Shown: one piece after another, positions 26,871 to 36,057 of the stretch
How the letters are laid out: each line of letters begins with the position of its first letter
Numbering within the stretch: the first letter of the stretch is position 1
Origin: Chloroflexota bacterium
GTDB taxonomy: Bacteria; Chloroflexota; Dehalococcoidia; Lucifugimonadales; Lucifugimonadaceae
Assembly: GCA_002730555.1 (NCBI GenBank)
Contig: PCAM01000012.1
Location: 1-64,000, forward strand
Direction of reading: 5' to 3'
Length of the DNA: 64,000 bases
Position numbers and translations under genes: made by a program
The notes under the pieces: model-generated
Databases searched by the model: none
Told to the model about the DNA's origin: nothing
The model's input: the letters and a program-made list of their open reading frames with translations, nothing else

Positions 26871-28634
26871 GTGCGGATTCTCCGTATAGCGCTGGCGCAA
26901 GTGAACACCGCCGTCGGAGATATCGACGGCAACGTCGAGCTGATAATCGACGCCATGGTATCGGCGCGCGAGGCCGGCGCAGAGCTGGTGGCGTTCCCGG
27001 AACTGGCGATCACCGGATACCCGCCAGAAGATCTCGTGTTGCACCGACGGTTTGTCGGGGACAACCGGGCCGCGCTTGATCAGGTCGCCGCAGGGGCCGT
27101 TGGCGTCAGCGCCATCGTCGGATTTGTGGATGGTTCCACAGAGCACCACGCCCCGATCTATAACGCAGCGGCTTTCCTGCACGGAGGCCGCGTAGCCGCC
27201 GTCTACCGGAAGATCCACCTCCCCAACTACGGTGTCTTTGACGAGGAACGCTATTTCGAGCGCGGGGCCGAGTGCCCGGTGATCGACTTTGGCGGCGTCC
27301 GTATCGGCGTGAGCATCTGCGAGGACGTGTGGGAGCCGGTCGGTCCCTCCGAGGTGCAGCGAGCATCCGGAGCAGAGGTCAATATCAACATCAACGCCTC
27401 GCCGTTTGAGCGCGGAAAGGACGGCGTGCGGCGGGAGCTGATCAGCGGGCTGGCGCGCCGCAACCAGATGTTTGCGTGTTACGTAAACCAGATCGGCGGC
27501 CAGGACGAGCTGGTGTTCGACGGCACGAGTCTCGTGTACGGCCCCGACGGGGCGCTCATCGCCGAGGGCGAGCGGTTTTGCGAGGATTTGTTACTGGTCG
27601 ATCTTGATCTTGACCAGGTGGATGCGGTGCGCTCCCGGTCGGCGTGGAACAAGCCTTCTGAGCGCGAGCTCGCTGCGATCGGTATTGCGTCAGAGATGAC
27701 GATCTCCGGGGCGGCGAAACCTCCGGCCAGCGCCCCGGCGCCACAGACGGCAATTGCCGAACCACTGTCCGAAGAGGCCGAGGTGTACCGGGCGCTTGTG
27801 CTAGGAACCAGGGACTACGCCCGGAAGAGCGGGTTCGGCAAGGCCGTGATCGCCCTTTCTGGCGGCATAGATTCGACCCTGACGGCGGTGATCGCCGTCG
27901 ACGCTCTTGGCGCGGAAAACGTGCTGGGTGTCGCCCTGCCCTCCCGTTACTCGTCCGATGGGTCTGTTGCCGACGCCGAGGCCCTGTCGAAGCGGCTCGG
28001 CATCAGGCTCTGGAATCTCCCCATCGAACCCGCCCATGCGGCATTTGAGGAGATCCTTGAAGACGAGTTCCGCGGCACGGACGTGAACGTGGCCGAGGAG
28101 AACGTGCAGTCGCGCGTCCGCGGCAACGTGATCATGACGATCTCAAACAAATTCGGGTACCTGGTCTTAACGACCGGGAACAAGTCGGAGTTCGCCACCG
28201 GTTACGCCACACTGTACGGCGATATGGCAGGCGGATACGCCGTGATCAAGGACGTGCCGAAGACGCTCGTGTTCCGGCTGTGCGAGTACCGGAACGAGGC
28301 CGGACCGGGCGCGCCGATCCCACGTTCGGTGATCGACAAGCCGCCAAGCGCAGAGCTCCGGCCCGATCAACTGGATAGCGACTCCCTGCCGGCCTACGAG
28401 ATCCTGGACCGGATCCTTGAGCGTTACGTCGAAGACCGACGGGACGCAGAGGAGATCGTCGCCGAGGAAGCCGCGCTGGACGGCGGCGATGAGGCGACAG
28501 TGCGGCGCGTCCTGCAGATGGTGGACCGCAACGAATACAAGCGCCGACAATCACCCCCGGGCGTCAAGATCACCGGGCTGGCGTTTGGCCGGGACCGTCG
28601 GATGCCGATCGCATCACGCTACCACCCGCACTGA
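26871..28634 (+). CDS. nadE: glutamine-dependent NAD+ synthase
   Basis: 587 residues from GTG at 26871 (AAGGAG about 11 bases upstream). N-terminal nitrilase-type glutaminase with triad Glu44 (FPELAITGYPPEDL), Lys114 (YRKIHLPNYGVFDE) and Cys150 (GVSICEDVW). C-terminal synthetase with the PP-loop ALSGGIDSTLT near 327-337 and TTGNKSEFATGYATLYGDMAGGY. It converts nicotinate adenine dinucleotide plus glutamine and ATP to NAD+. Following glnA-gltBD it is another glutamine consumer; a hairpin at 26782-26808 separates it from gltD. Confidence 0.96.
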   Translation: MRILRIALAQVNTAVGDIDGNVELIIDAMVSAREAGAELVAFPELAITGYPPEDLVLHRRFVGDNRAALDQVAAGAVGVSAIVGFVDGSTEHHAPIYNAAAFLHGGRVAAVYRKIHLPNYGVFDEERYFERGAECPVIDFGGVRIGVSICEDVWEPVGPSEVQRASGAEVNININASPFERGKDGVRRELISGLARRNQMFACYVNQIGGQDELVFDGTSLVYGPDGALIAEGERFCEDLLLVDLDLDQVDAVRSRSAWNKPSERELAAIGIASEMTISGAAKPPASAPAPQTAIAEPLSEEAEVYRALVLGTRDYARKSGFGKAVIALSGGIDSTLTAVIAVDALGAENVLGVALPSRYSSDGSVADAEALSKRLGIRLWNLPIEPAHAAFEEILEDEFRGTDVNVAEENVQSRVRGNVIMTISNKFGYLVLTTGNKSEFATGYATLYGDMAGGYAVIKDVPKTLVFRLCEYRNEAGPGAPIPRSVIDKPPSAELRPDQLDSDSLPAYEILDRILERYVEDRRDAEEIVAEEAALDGGDEATVRRVLQMVDRNEYKRRQSPPGVKITGLAFGRDRRMPIASRYHPH

Positions 28635-28648
28635 CCGCCCAAGAAACG

Positions 28649-28825
28649 CCCTCACCCCAACGCCCTCTTCCACTGGGAGAGGGCGTTGGACCCGTGCCCT
28701 TCCAGCGAGGAAGCCGTATCCTGGGGCCCTCGAAGGGCCGGGTACGGCGATAAGATTCGCACCGCTCGCATCAGAGCGCTTGCATCTTCCTTCCCGACGG
28801 GAAGGAATCCCATCGCCCCTACGCG
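28649..28825. repeat. intergenic repeat mosaic (families B, D, C)
   Basis: Family B at 28649-28685 (CCCTCACCCCAACGCCCTCT with GGGAGAGGGCG), family D around 28721-28742 (GGGGCCCTCGAAGGGCCGGG) and a C-type end CATCGCCCCTAC at about 28810-28821. It lies between convergent nadE and the dehydrogenase gene. Confidence 0.6.
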
Positions 28826-28839
28826 GTGTCGTGGAAACC

Positions 28840-29856
28840 CTACGGCCGGACCACGACCTGCAGCTGGTTGCTTGGCTTCATCAGCCCTTCAAACGCTTCC
28901 TGCATGCCCTCCAGCGGGATGGACTCCACGTCCCCTATCAGTGGCTTGACGGTGAGCTTCCCGGACGACATCAGCCCCATCGCACGGTGCCAGTCGCTTG
29001 GCAGCGAGCCCCAGCTCGCCTTGAAGCTGATCTCTCGCGCCATCCAATCGACCGGTCGCAGCGGCAGCTCCTCCCACGGCACGGCCACCAGGACGACCTG
29101 CCCGGTGTGGCGGACGATGTTGAATGCCTGATCAAGCGTTGACGGGAACCCGGCGACGTCGAAAATGATGTTTGGGCCACGCCCACCAGTCAGCGCATCT
29201 ATCTCTGTTTGCAGGTCCTGTGTCAGCGGGTTGATCACGGCGTCCGCGCCCAGCTCCAGCGCCACGCGGGCGCGTTCCGGGGCCGGTTCAGATACATACA
29301 CGGCGCTCGCACCGGCGGCTTTAGCGGCCTGCAAGGTGAGAAGCCCGATAGGCCCGGCGCCGATGATGCCAACACTATCGCCGAGCTTCAGATCGGAGTT
29401 GCGGATGGCGTGAATGGCGACGGCGGTCGGCTCGCACATGGCGGCCTCTTCGTCGCTGATACCCTCCGGGATCAGGATGGGCTGCCACTCCTCCATCAGG
29501 ACGAACTCGGCGTAGCCCCGGATTGAGCCTTCCGGGAAGCCCATCGTCCTGTAGTTGAAGCGCGGGTGCGTCCGCGTCGGGGACTCGTGGCCGGGCGGTG
29601 GATCGCCACCGCCGCCGATCACGCGGTCGCCTACTTTCCACACCGTGACGGCCGATCCCACCTCAACAATGTCCCCGGCAAACTCGTGCCCGAGCACCGT
29701 TCCGGGCGGGGCCACGTCGTACAGGAAGGCGTGGACGTCCGTACCGCAGATAGCGCAAAAGTGGACCCTAACAAGCACCTGCTCGGGTCCCGTCGTAGGC
29801 GTCGGAATCTCCTCGATCTCGAAGCGTTGTTTGCCCTTGTAGACGGCTGCTCTCAT
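28840..29856 (-). CDS. zinc-type alcohol dehydrogenase (MDR family)
   Basis: 338 residues from ATG at 29856; GGGGAGG stands seven bases upstream, and the longer frame is not family-like. Catalytic zinc ligands: Cys in CAICGTDVHAF, GHEF, and the Glu/Cys position in MCEPTAVAIHA. NAD(P) site VGIIGAGPIGLLTLQAAKAAG. The four-Cys structural-zinc lobe normally near residues 90-110 is replaced by GGGGDPPPGHESPTRTHPRF with no Cys, so only the catalytic zinc is expected. The substrate is probably a secondary alcohol or polyol; not deducible. Confidence 0.9.
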   Translation of the reverse strand: MRAAVYKGKQRFEIEEIPTPTTGPEQVLVRVHFCAICGTDVHAFLYDVAPPGTVLGHEFAGDIVEVGSAVTVWKVGDRVIGGGGDPPPGHESPTRTHPRFNYRTMGFPEGSIRGYAEFVLMEEWQPILIPEGISDEEAAMCEPTAVAIHAIRNSDLKLGDSVGIIGAGPIGLLTLQAAKAAGASAVYVSEPAPERARVALELGADAVINPLTQDLQTEIDALTGGRGPNIIFDVAGFPSTLDQAFNIVRHTGQVVLVAVPWEELPLRPVDWMAREISFKASWGSLPSDWHRAMGLMSSGKLTVKPLIGDVESIPLEGMQEAFEGLMKPSNQLQVVVRP

Positions 29857-30398
29857 TCGATTGCCTCCCCGGCTCAATGATTCGGTAGCCCAGATGCGCG
29901 AGTCGGCAGGATACACCGCCGGCATATGGACGAATGCAAGGGCGGAGGTTTGAAGCCACGTCTGATGAGCCTGGCCGTTTGAAAGCTGGGAGATCCTTGG
30001 CTTCCGACTCAGGATGACCTGGGCGGTGCAAGTCGTTAGTGACCCTGCACTGGGCGAGACACCGGGGACTAGGGAGCCATCTTCTGCATGGGGCAGGTCA
30101 CCGCACTCGCCGTGGCGTTAGGGAACCCTGTTACTCAGGCTAAACAAACGTTAATAAAGTGCATCACGTAAATTGATGGGCGTGGATCGAAATGGGTAAA
30201 GAATGGGCGTTCTGATACCCGTGCATCAACGACCTCAACGCTAGAGATGGCCCCAGAACAGGGTAAACAGGAAAACAGTGGTATCCGGTAGGGATCAACT
30301 GCAACAGAGCGGCTTCTCCCATATGCGAGAGTTCCCTATCGAGGTGGCGGTACGTTCCCCGCAATACGCAGACCAAACAGATGCCGTTTTCGGAAACT
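29857..30398. other. 542-bp gene-free stretch with a lower-GC core
   Basis: 29980-30030 holds a fragment of the family A repeat (CTCAGGATGACC). From about 30130 to 30398 the DNA is clearly less GC-rich. A 70-codon minus frame at 30164-30376 has no recognisable motif and no good ribosome-binding site. TTGATG (about 30173) and CATCAA (about 30225) could pair around an inner GGGT/ACCC, so a structured RNA or decayed gene is possible. Confidence 0.4.
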
Positions 30399-31367
30399 TC
30401 AATCTATGTACAGTTCCACGAGTTCCGTATGCCGACGTCTGACGGCTTCCGGTGTCATATCTTCACGACCGAGCTCCAGGAGACCCGGCGACCATTCTTC
30501 CACGGCGGGGAATGTCTGGACTAGGAAATGCGTGGTCCAGAGGGGTAGTAATTCAAGACTTCGTCCCGATTCCCGGGCGTACTCACGGACAAGCTCGTCT
30601 GCGCCCAGATCCCAGCCCTGAAGTCTGAGGTCCATCGAGATATAAGCGAGGTCCCATATCGGATCGCCCAGGCTCGCACCCTCCCAGTCGATAACCGCTT
30701 TCAGTTTCTGTCCTGTCCAGAGAATGTTCCCGAGCCAGAGATCGTTATGAAGAATGGCCGTATCCCCGATCGGGGCATCAGTAAATGCGTCGACTCCAGC
30801 GCGCCAGATTCGATCGGCATCCACTAATGTCGAAAAACTCTGTGCGGCGGTTACGGATGAATATTTACGATGGATCGCCGCTCGATTGTCCTCCAGCAAA
30901 GCCGACACATCGGGGTTAATCGGAAGGGCGTGCAGGCTGACGAGGAACCCGGCCATCTGATGCGCCCAATCCGCCTCGTCTTCGGGCCTCGTGATTGGCT
31001 CGCCGTCGATGTACTCAAGTACGAGGGCCGGTTCCTGGAATGTGTTCCGGGAATCGACCCAGACCGGCTCAGACACCGGTAAACCGGCTGTAATGAGGAG
31101 CCGAAGTATTGCTACTTCCCTGACGGCGTGTTCCCGTCCTTTTGATGCTATCCATTCGCCGTAGCGTCTCAGGATAACTTTTCTCTGTCGCCCGGAGTCG
31201 TCTGTAATCCTCAGCAACTCCATCGTCGCATCGATCCCTCCGTCCAGCCGGCCCAACAACTCCACGCCACCCTTGACGTTTAACTCAACGGCAAGAGCAA
31301 TTAGCTGATCTTGAGTCGGTTTCGGGGTTCGAACTGACAAACTGATGTTCCTTGCGGAGACCGTCAA
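30399..31367 (-). CDS. aminoglycoside-phosphotransferase-fold (APH) kinase
   Basis: 322 residues, TTG start at 31367. Kinase-like motifs: VILRRYGEW (ATP Lys/Arg strand), LVLEYIDGEPITR hinge, catalytic ILHNDLWLGNILW with His207, Asp209 and Asn214, and metal-binding VIDWEGASLGDPIWDLAYI with Asp227. The family phosphorylates small molecules (aminoglycosides, choline, homoserine-like substrates); the ACAD10-like and choline-kinase-like subgroups share these motifs. The target is unknown. Read in the same direction as the downstream dehydrogenase but 540 bases away. Confidence 0.87.
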   Translation of the reverse strand: MTVSARNISLSVRTPKPTQDQLIALAVELNVKGGVELLGRLDGGIDATMELLRITDDSGRQRKVILRRYGEWIASKGREHAVREVAILRLLITAGLPVSEPVWVDSRNTFQEPALVLEYIDGEPITRPEDEADWAHQMAGFLVSLHALPINPDVSALLEDNRAAIHRKYSSVTAAQSFSTLVDADRIWRAGVDAFTDAPIGDTAILHNDLWLGNILWTGQKLKAVIDWEGASLGDPIWDLAYISMDLRLQGWDLGADELVREYARESGRSLELLPLWTTHFLVQTFPAVEEWSPGLLELGREDMTPEAVRRRHTELVELYID

Positions 31368-31391
31368 ATGAGGTCTGGGCTACATGGCGCA

Positions 31392-32009
31392 CTAATCGAC
31401 ACCGTGCTTCCGCATCAACGCCGCGACCGCCGCCGCGAGCTGGTCGCCTGAAACGTCCAGCTGATCTGCGACTTTCGCGCGATCAGCGGCGCTGCGGTTC
31501 TGGTTGAGCTTGAACTTGGCCTCTATCGACGTGACCTTCATCTGGACGCCGACGATGCCAGCAATGCGCCCCGTCTGATATTCCCGATCGGTCGGGTTGG
31601 GGTGGCCCAACGCCTTCGTCTCGTGCCGCTTGGTTAGCTCATCGACGTGCGCCGAGAGCCATTCCGAAGCCTCTATGGCCCGCACCGGTCCCCTCATGTG
31701 AACGATGGCAAAGTTCCAGGTGGGCGCGGCAGGACCTTCCTGATACCAGTCGGGCGAGACGTAAGCGTCCGGTCCCTGGAAGATCGCTAGGGACTCCGAC
31801 TCCCCATCGAGCACTTCCCAGTGATCGTTCTCGCGAGACACGTGCCCGGTGATGATTCCGCCATCACCGGAGCGCGCGTACATGAGCGGCAGATGCGTCA
31901 CTTTTAGACGGTCGGGCGAGGCCGTAATCAACGTCCCAAGAGCGTTCTCCCGAACAATGTGCTCTATCGCCTCCGGGTCTTCCATGTTGAAGTATTCAGG
32001 GATGTACAT
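31392..32009 (-). CDS. PaiB-family FMN-binding protein
   Basis: 205 residues, normal for PaiB. Landmarks: MYIPEYFNMEDPEAIEHIV, GTLITASPDRLKVTHLPLMY, GHVSRENDHWEVL, FQGPDAYVSPDWY, VPTWNF-like APTWNFAIVHMRGPV, and KFKLNQNRSAADRAKV near the end. It is a split-barrel flavin-binding protein. The Bacillus PaiB is described as a negative regulator of sporulation and protease genes; in other bacteria the role is unproven and may be enzymatic. It is followed 24 bases later by the APH kinase gene. Confidence 0.93.
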   Translation of the reverse strand: MYIPEYFNMEDPEAIEHIVRENALGTLITASPDRLKVTHLPLMYARSGDGGIITGHVSRENDHWEVLDGESESLAIFQGPDAYVSPDWYQEGPAAPTWNFAIVHMRGPVRAIEASEWLSAHVDELTKRHETKALGHPNPTDREYQTGRIAGIVGVQMKVTSIEAKFKLNQNRSAADRAKVADQLDVSGDQLAAAVAALMRKHGVD

Positions 32010-32326
32010 GCTTTGCTTTTGAGCCTTTGTGGGAAAACCGCAGGTTGTGCGTCAGTGCCCGGCACACGGTATCTGATCCCCTTCCCCTGCGCCGTGTTCT
32101 CGCCCTTTGTCGGTCTGATCTTGCCCACTTGTCATCCTGAACTCGATTCAGTATCCGCCGCTATTTCGATCAAACGAGTAATCGAGCATCGGAGCGGCCC
32201 CCAATCGTACTTCCCTTTATCCTAGATCTCCTACTACTCCGATCTAGCGACCCGTCGCGAACTCCCGTGGTTTAACCTCTTTTGCACTGCCTTTAATACA
32301 ACTCGATTCACCTAACCGGAGAACGC
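32010..32326. other. 317-bp divergent intergenic region
   Basis: Contains a family A repeat at 32132-32156 (TCATCCTGAACTCGATTCAG followed by TATCC). The part from 32210 to 32320 is AT-richer and probably carries the promoter of the isomerase gene. No gene is seen. Confidence 0.5.
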
Positions 32327-33106
32327 ATGGTCAAGCTCGCCGCCAATCTTTCGATGATGTTTACCGAAGTCGAAATGCTCGACCGATTCGACGCCGCCGC
32401 GAATACGGGGTTCAAAGGGGTCGAGTACCTGTTTCCGTACGACTTCCCGGCGGAGCAGATCAAGGAACGGCTCGAAAAGAACGGGCTGAAGCAGGTGCTG
32501 TTTGACCTTCCGGCGGGCGACTGGGATGGCGGCGATCGGGGGTTGGCCGCGTTGCCTGATCGCGTAGAGGAGTTTCGGGATGGCGTCGGGATGGCGATCG
32601 AGTACGCTAAGACGCTCGATTGCGGGCAACTGACCTGCCTGGCCGGGATCCCACCTGCCGGGACCGACCCCGAGGTCGCAACGCAAACGCTGATTGACAA
32701 CATGGCGTTCGCGGCGCCGCTGGTCGCAGATGCCGGGGCGAAGCTGCTGCTTGAGCCGATCAACCCCCGGGACATCCCTGGTTACTTTATCACGACGAGT
32801 TCGCAGGGGATTTCGGTACTGGACGCGGTCGGCCATGAGAACGCTTGGCTGCAGTACGACATTTATCACATGCAGATCATGGAGGGCGACCTGGCCCCGA
32901 CGATCGAGCGGCTCAAAAACCGCATCCCACACTTCCAGCTCGCCGATAACCCGGGACGCAACGAGCCCGGCACCGGGGAGATCAACTACCCCTACCTGTT
33001 CTCTTTTATAGACGGCCTTGGATACAAAGGATGGATCGGCTGCGAGTACAAACCGGCCGGGGTCACGGAGGACGGGCTTGGATGGGCGGCGGCGTACCTT
33101 GGTTAG
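32327..33106 (+). CDS. hyi: hydroxypyruvate isomerase family protein
   Basis: 259 residues, the usual length. TIM-barrel metal sites are visible: KLAANLSMMFTEVEMLDRF, TGFKGVEYLFPYDFP (Glu), LLLEPINPRDIPGYF (catalytic Glu), LQYDIYHMQIMEGD (Asp/His), IPHFQLADNPGRNEPGTGEINYP, and IGCEYKP (Glu). Hyi interconverts hydroxypyruvate and tartronate semialdehyde in glyoxylate metabolism; the related OtnI acts on 2-oxo-tetronate. The exact substrate is not certain. GGAGA lies just before the ATG. Gene stands alone. Confidence 0.9.
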   Translation: MVKLAANLSMMFTEVEMLDRFDAAANTGFKGVEYLFPYDFPAEQIKERLEKNGLKQVLFDLPAGDWDGGDRGLAALPDRVEEFRDGVGMAIEYAKTLDCGQLTCLAGIPPAGTDPEVATQTLIDNMAFAAPLVADAGAKLLLEPINPRDIPGYFITTSSQGISVLDAVGHENAWLQYDIYHMQIMEGDLAPTIERLKNRIPHFQLADNPGRNEPGTGEINYPYLFSFIDGLGYKGWIGCEYKPAGVTEDGLGWAAAYLG

Positions 33107-33293
33107 ACGCGGTGTTTGAGGTTCCGGGATATGGGCGGGCGCTTGCCCCGCCCTCGGGCGCCCCTACATTCACCCGGGCAGCATCCGTAAGGCGAACGCC
33201 GGCGCCCTGAGGCTCTCGAAGGGCCGGCTCGGCTTCACTCCTACGCACTCCCCACTAAGGTTGTCGGTCCGGCGGGGGGAGACATAAACTTCG

Positions 33294-33348
33294 TGTCACA
33301 TCACCACTCTGGCCGGTGTTCCATGCATCCGTTTCGTGCGGATGTGAC
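33294..33348. repeat. nested inverted repeats upstream of recA
   Basis: GTCACATC at about 33294-33302 is complementary to GATGTGAC at 33341-33348. Inside, CATCCG (33326-33331) pairs with CGGATG (33339-33344) around TTTCGTG. The two pairings are mutually exclusive at the 3' arm, so alternative structures are possible. Function unknown. Confidence 0.45.
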
Positions 33349-33368
33349 GCCGTCTGGTTGCATCATTA

Positions 33369-33380
33369 GAACATCCGTGC
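33369..33380. promoter_or_regulatory. possible SOS (LexA) box of recA
   Basis: GAACATCCGTGC matches the GAAC-N4-GTTC LexA consensus of Gram-positive-type bacteria at seven of eight fixed positions. It lies about 108 bases before the recA ATG, a usual operator position. One mismatch and a single site mean the call is tentative. Confidence 0.35.
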
Positions 33381-33487
33381 TAGCGTCACTTCTGCTACTG
33401 GAATTGGACACAGCATGCAAGCGTTCAACCAGTGGCCAATATTGCTAACTCACGCCGACAGGTCTGCCAAAAGAAGAGGCAAGAGAT

Positions 33488-34606
33488 ATGTCCCCCCTTC
33501 GCAACGCCAAAGCCGCCCGCGCCGAAAAACCCGTCAATACCAACGGGAACCGCTCCGAGCGGGAGAAGGCGCTGGAGTTGGCGCTGGCGCAGATCGACAA
33601 GGCGTTCGGTCGCGGCGCCATCATGAAGCTGAGCGATCGGGGAGGCCAGGACGTTGACGCCATTCCCACGGGTTCGATCGCCTTGGACATGGCGCTCGGC
33701 ATAGGCGGGCTGCCCCGCGGCCGGGTTGTGGAGATCTTCGGCGCCGAGTCCGCCGGCAAGACGACCCTAGCATCACACGTGATCGCAGAGGCTCAGCGCA
33801 TCGGCGGCACTGCCGCTTACATCGACGCCGAGCACGCAATGGACCCCGCTTACTCCACGTTGCTCGGTGTCGATATCGACACGCTGCTCGTCTCTCAGCC
33901 CGACTCGGCCGAGCAGGCGCTTGAGATCACTGATTACCTGGTGCGTTCCGGCGCGCTGGACGTGATCGTGATCGACTCGGTCGCGGCGCTGGTTCCGATG
34001 GCGGAGCAGGAAGGTGAGATGGGCGACACGCACATCGGCCTCCAGGCCCGCCTCATGTCGCAGGCGCTCCGTAAGCTGACCGGTTCCGTGGCGCGCACCA
34101 GCACCACACTGATCTTCATCAACCAGTTGCGTGAGAAGGTCGGCGTGGTCTTCGGAAACCCGGAGGTCACCCCCGGAGGTCGGGCGCTCAAGTTCTACTC
34201 ATCCGTCCGCATCGACCTCCGCCGCATGGAGGCGATCAAGAGCGGGACCGAGATCATCGGCAACCGCGTTCGCGCCCGCGTTGTGAAGAACAAGGTGGCT
34301 GCGCCGTTCCGGGTCGCCGAGCTCGAGTTTCTGTTCAAGGAAGGCATCAGCAAGGAGGGCGCGCTGCTCGACCTTGGTGTAGAGCACGGCATCCTTAGGA
34401 AGAGCGGTTCGTTCTTCTCCTACGGCGACACTCGCCTAGGTCAGGGACGTGAAACCTCCCGGACCTTCTTGAAGCGCGAGGCCGCCATCAGGGACGAGAT
34501 TGATGCCGCTATCCGCGCTGCGGTGGTGGCCAAGAACTCGCCGCCGGACCCGGCGCTGGTAACGGCCAAATCCGATGCGTCTGAGGAATCAGAAGACTCT
34601 GAATAA
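33488..34606 (+). CDS. recA: recombinase RecA
   Basis: 372 residues. Walker [10 protein letters not shown] at 85-93, with [23 protein letters not shown] (Walker B), the L1/L2 loops around [20 protein letters not shown] and [22 protein letters not shown], and the C-terminal acidic tail [11 protein letters not shown]. It catalyses homologous strand exchange and activates LexA cleavage. The N-terminus carries about 20 extra basic residues before [20 protein letters not shown] weak SOS box lies upstream, a hairpin follows. Confidence 0.98.
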   Translation: MSPLRNAKAARAEKPVNTNGNRSEREKALELALAQIDKAFGRGAIMKLSDRGGQDVDAIPTGSIALDMALGIGGLPRGRVVEIFGAESAGKTTLASHVIAEAQRIGGTAAYIDAEHAMDPAYSTLLGVDIDTLLVSQPDSAEQALEITDYLVRSGALDVIVIDSVAALVPMAEQEGEMGDTHIGLQARLMSQALRKLTGSVARTSTTLIFINQLREKVGVVFGNPEVTPGGRALKFYSSVRIDLRRMEAIKSGTEIIGNRVRARVVKNKVAAPFRVAELEFLFKEGISKEGALLDLGVEHGILRKSGSFFSYGDTRLGQGRETSRTFLKREAAIRDEIDAAIRAAVVAKNSPPDPALVTAKSDASEESEDSE

Positions 34607-34635
34607 CCTCGGATAACCGAACCCTCTCGCTCCAG

Positions 34636-34663
34636 AATCCGGCCCTTACAGGGGGCGGATTTG
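34636..34663 (+). terminator. hairpin terminator candidate after recA
   Basis: AATCCGGCCC at 34636-34645, loop TTACA, then GGGGGCGGATT at 34651-34661, 30 bases past the recA stop. The stem is GC-rich but the trailing TTTGTGG has only a short T tract. Confidence 0.5.
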
Positions 34664-34776
34664 TGGTTAACGGCCACTTCCGACGAACGGGCCTTCAATC
34701 GTCCTGCGATAAACTCTTCTTAACACGGTCGCCGCCGCATACACCAGCGAGACGGCCAACGAGGAGAACGCGCGGG

Positions 34777-36057
34777 ATGTTTCTGTCGATATTGATCATC
34801 GCGATTGCCGTGATTGGCAGCGCTCTGATCAGCGCGTCTGAAGCAGCAATCATCTCGGTCAATCGGTACCGGGTCCGCCACCGCGCTGAAGGGGGAGACG
34901 CCTCTTCCGCTGCGATCGTCAAAATTACCGACGAATACAACAAGTTCTTCGGAACGATCCTGCTCATCGGAAACGCGCTGAACATCGTCATTACGGCCGT
35001 CGGCACGGCGCTCGTGATCAGGCTGTGGGGCAATTCGGCGGGCGTGGTCGCAATCGCCACACTTGGCGCCACCGTCGTCGTCGTGGTCGCGGCGGAACTC
35101 ACGCCGAAATCGGTCGCCATCGTGGGAGCGGAACGCTGGTCCCACATCGTCTCGCGCCCGGTCCTTACGCTCATGCGCTTCACCGGGCCGATGGTCTGGA
35201 TTTTCACACTGGTGCCGCGGGTAATAACGCACGTCCTCGGCGGCAAAGAAGCGTTGACAACCCCGACTATCACTGAGGGCGAACTCCGCATGCTGATCGA
35301 CGTCGGCGAAGCGGAGGGGACGGTGGAGGAGAGCCAGGGGGAGATGCTGGAGAACATTTTCAGGTTTGGAGAGTCCGAGGTCCGGGACGTCATGACCCCT
35401 CGGAACGAGATCGAGTGGATAGAAGTCGGCACCAGCTTCAAGGGGTTCATGGAGATCTACGCCGCGAATCCACACACTAGGTTCCCGGTGTTCGACGAAG
35501 ACCATGACGATGTCGTCGGTATCCTGTCCGTGAAAGACGTGCTCCAGTCCATCGCCGATGGTAACCTCGAGGATAAGGACCCGGTCACCGGACTCATGCG
35601 GACGACCCTGTTCGTTCCGGAAACCAAAAAGCAGGACGAGCTGTTCCAGGACATGCAGGAAACGGGTCACAAGATCTCGCTCGTGGTCGATGAGTTTGGC
35701 GGAATTGCCGGGCTCGTCACGCTGACGAAGATCGTGGAACAAGCGATCGGCGCCACGGGCGAGGAGGGTCTCAAACCGGACGACCGCTTCATCACGCTCG
35801 ACGCCAACACGTTTGAACTGGATGCGGCGTTGTCCATCGAGGACGCGAACGACCGGCTCGAACTCGAGATACCGGACGGCGATTATCAGACGATCGCCGG
35901 CTTCCTGCTGGACCGGCTGCAGCGGTTACCAAAAACGGGCGACCGGGTGCGCACCGGCCCGGTCCGGTTCCAAGTGATACGTATGGACGGCAACAAGATC
36001 ATGCGCGTCCGGGCAAGGCGCCTGTACACGACGCAGGAGGTCACGCACGTCCTGTGA
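34777..36057 (+). CDS. CNNM/CBS-domain protein (CorC/HlyC, hemolysin-like)
   Basis: 426 residues from ATG at 34777 (GAGGAG 11 bases before); upstream in-frame codons are Arg/Pro-rich and excluded. N-terminal DUF21/CNNM membrane domain with about four helices (FLSILIIAIAVIGSALISASEAAIIS ... VVVVVAAELTPKSVA), then a CBS pair about 200-320 (VRDVMTPRNEIEWIE, TRFPVFDEDHDDVVGILSVKDVL, SLVVDEFGGIAGLVTLTKIVEQAIG) and a C-terminal CorC/HlyC domain (DYQTIAGFLLDRLQRLP). The family handles Mg2+/Co2+ transport or efflux. Its stop overlaps the tilS start (GTGA), so the two are translationally coupled. Confidence 0.93.
   Translation: MFLSILIIAIAVIGSALISASEAAIISVNRYRVRHRAEGGDASSAAIVKITDEYNKFFGTILLIGNALNIVITAVGTALVIRLWGNSAGVVAIATLGATVVVVVAAELTPKSVAIVGAERWSHIVSRPVLTLMRFTGPMVWIFTLVPRVITHVLGGKEALTTPTITEGELRMLIDVGEAEGTVEESQGEMLENIFRFGESEVRDVMTPRNEIEWIEVGTSFKGFMEIYAANPHTRFPVFDEDHDDVVGILSVKDVLQSIADGNLEDKDPVTGLMRTTLFVPETKKQDELFQDMQETGHKISLVVDEFGGIAGLVTLTKIVEQAIGATGEEGLKPDDRFITLDANTFELDAALSIEDANDRLELEIPDGDYQTIAGFLLDRLQRLPKTGDRVRTGPVRFQVIRMDGNKIMRVRARRLYTTQEVTHVL

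Larger units (their letters stand above)
33107..33487. other. recA upstream region with repeats and a hairpin
   Basis: 33133-33167 is a family C unit (GGGCGGGCGCTTGCCCCGCC ending CGCCCCTAC), 33205-33227 a family D unit (CCCTGAGGCTCTCGAAGGGC). 33294-33348 holds nested inverted repeats and 33369-33380 a possible LexA box, both listed separately. No gene. Confidence 0.6.

Noticed and set aside
25523-27064. 513-codon minus frame over gltD and nadE 5' end
   Set aside because: It lies across two well-supported genes on the plus strand and has no protein-like motif.
30164-30376. 70-codon minus frame
   Set aside because: No motif and no ribosome-binding site; kept only as part of an unresolved low-GC stretch.
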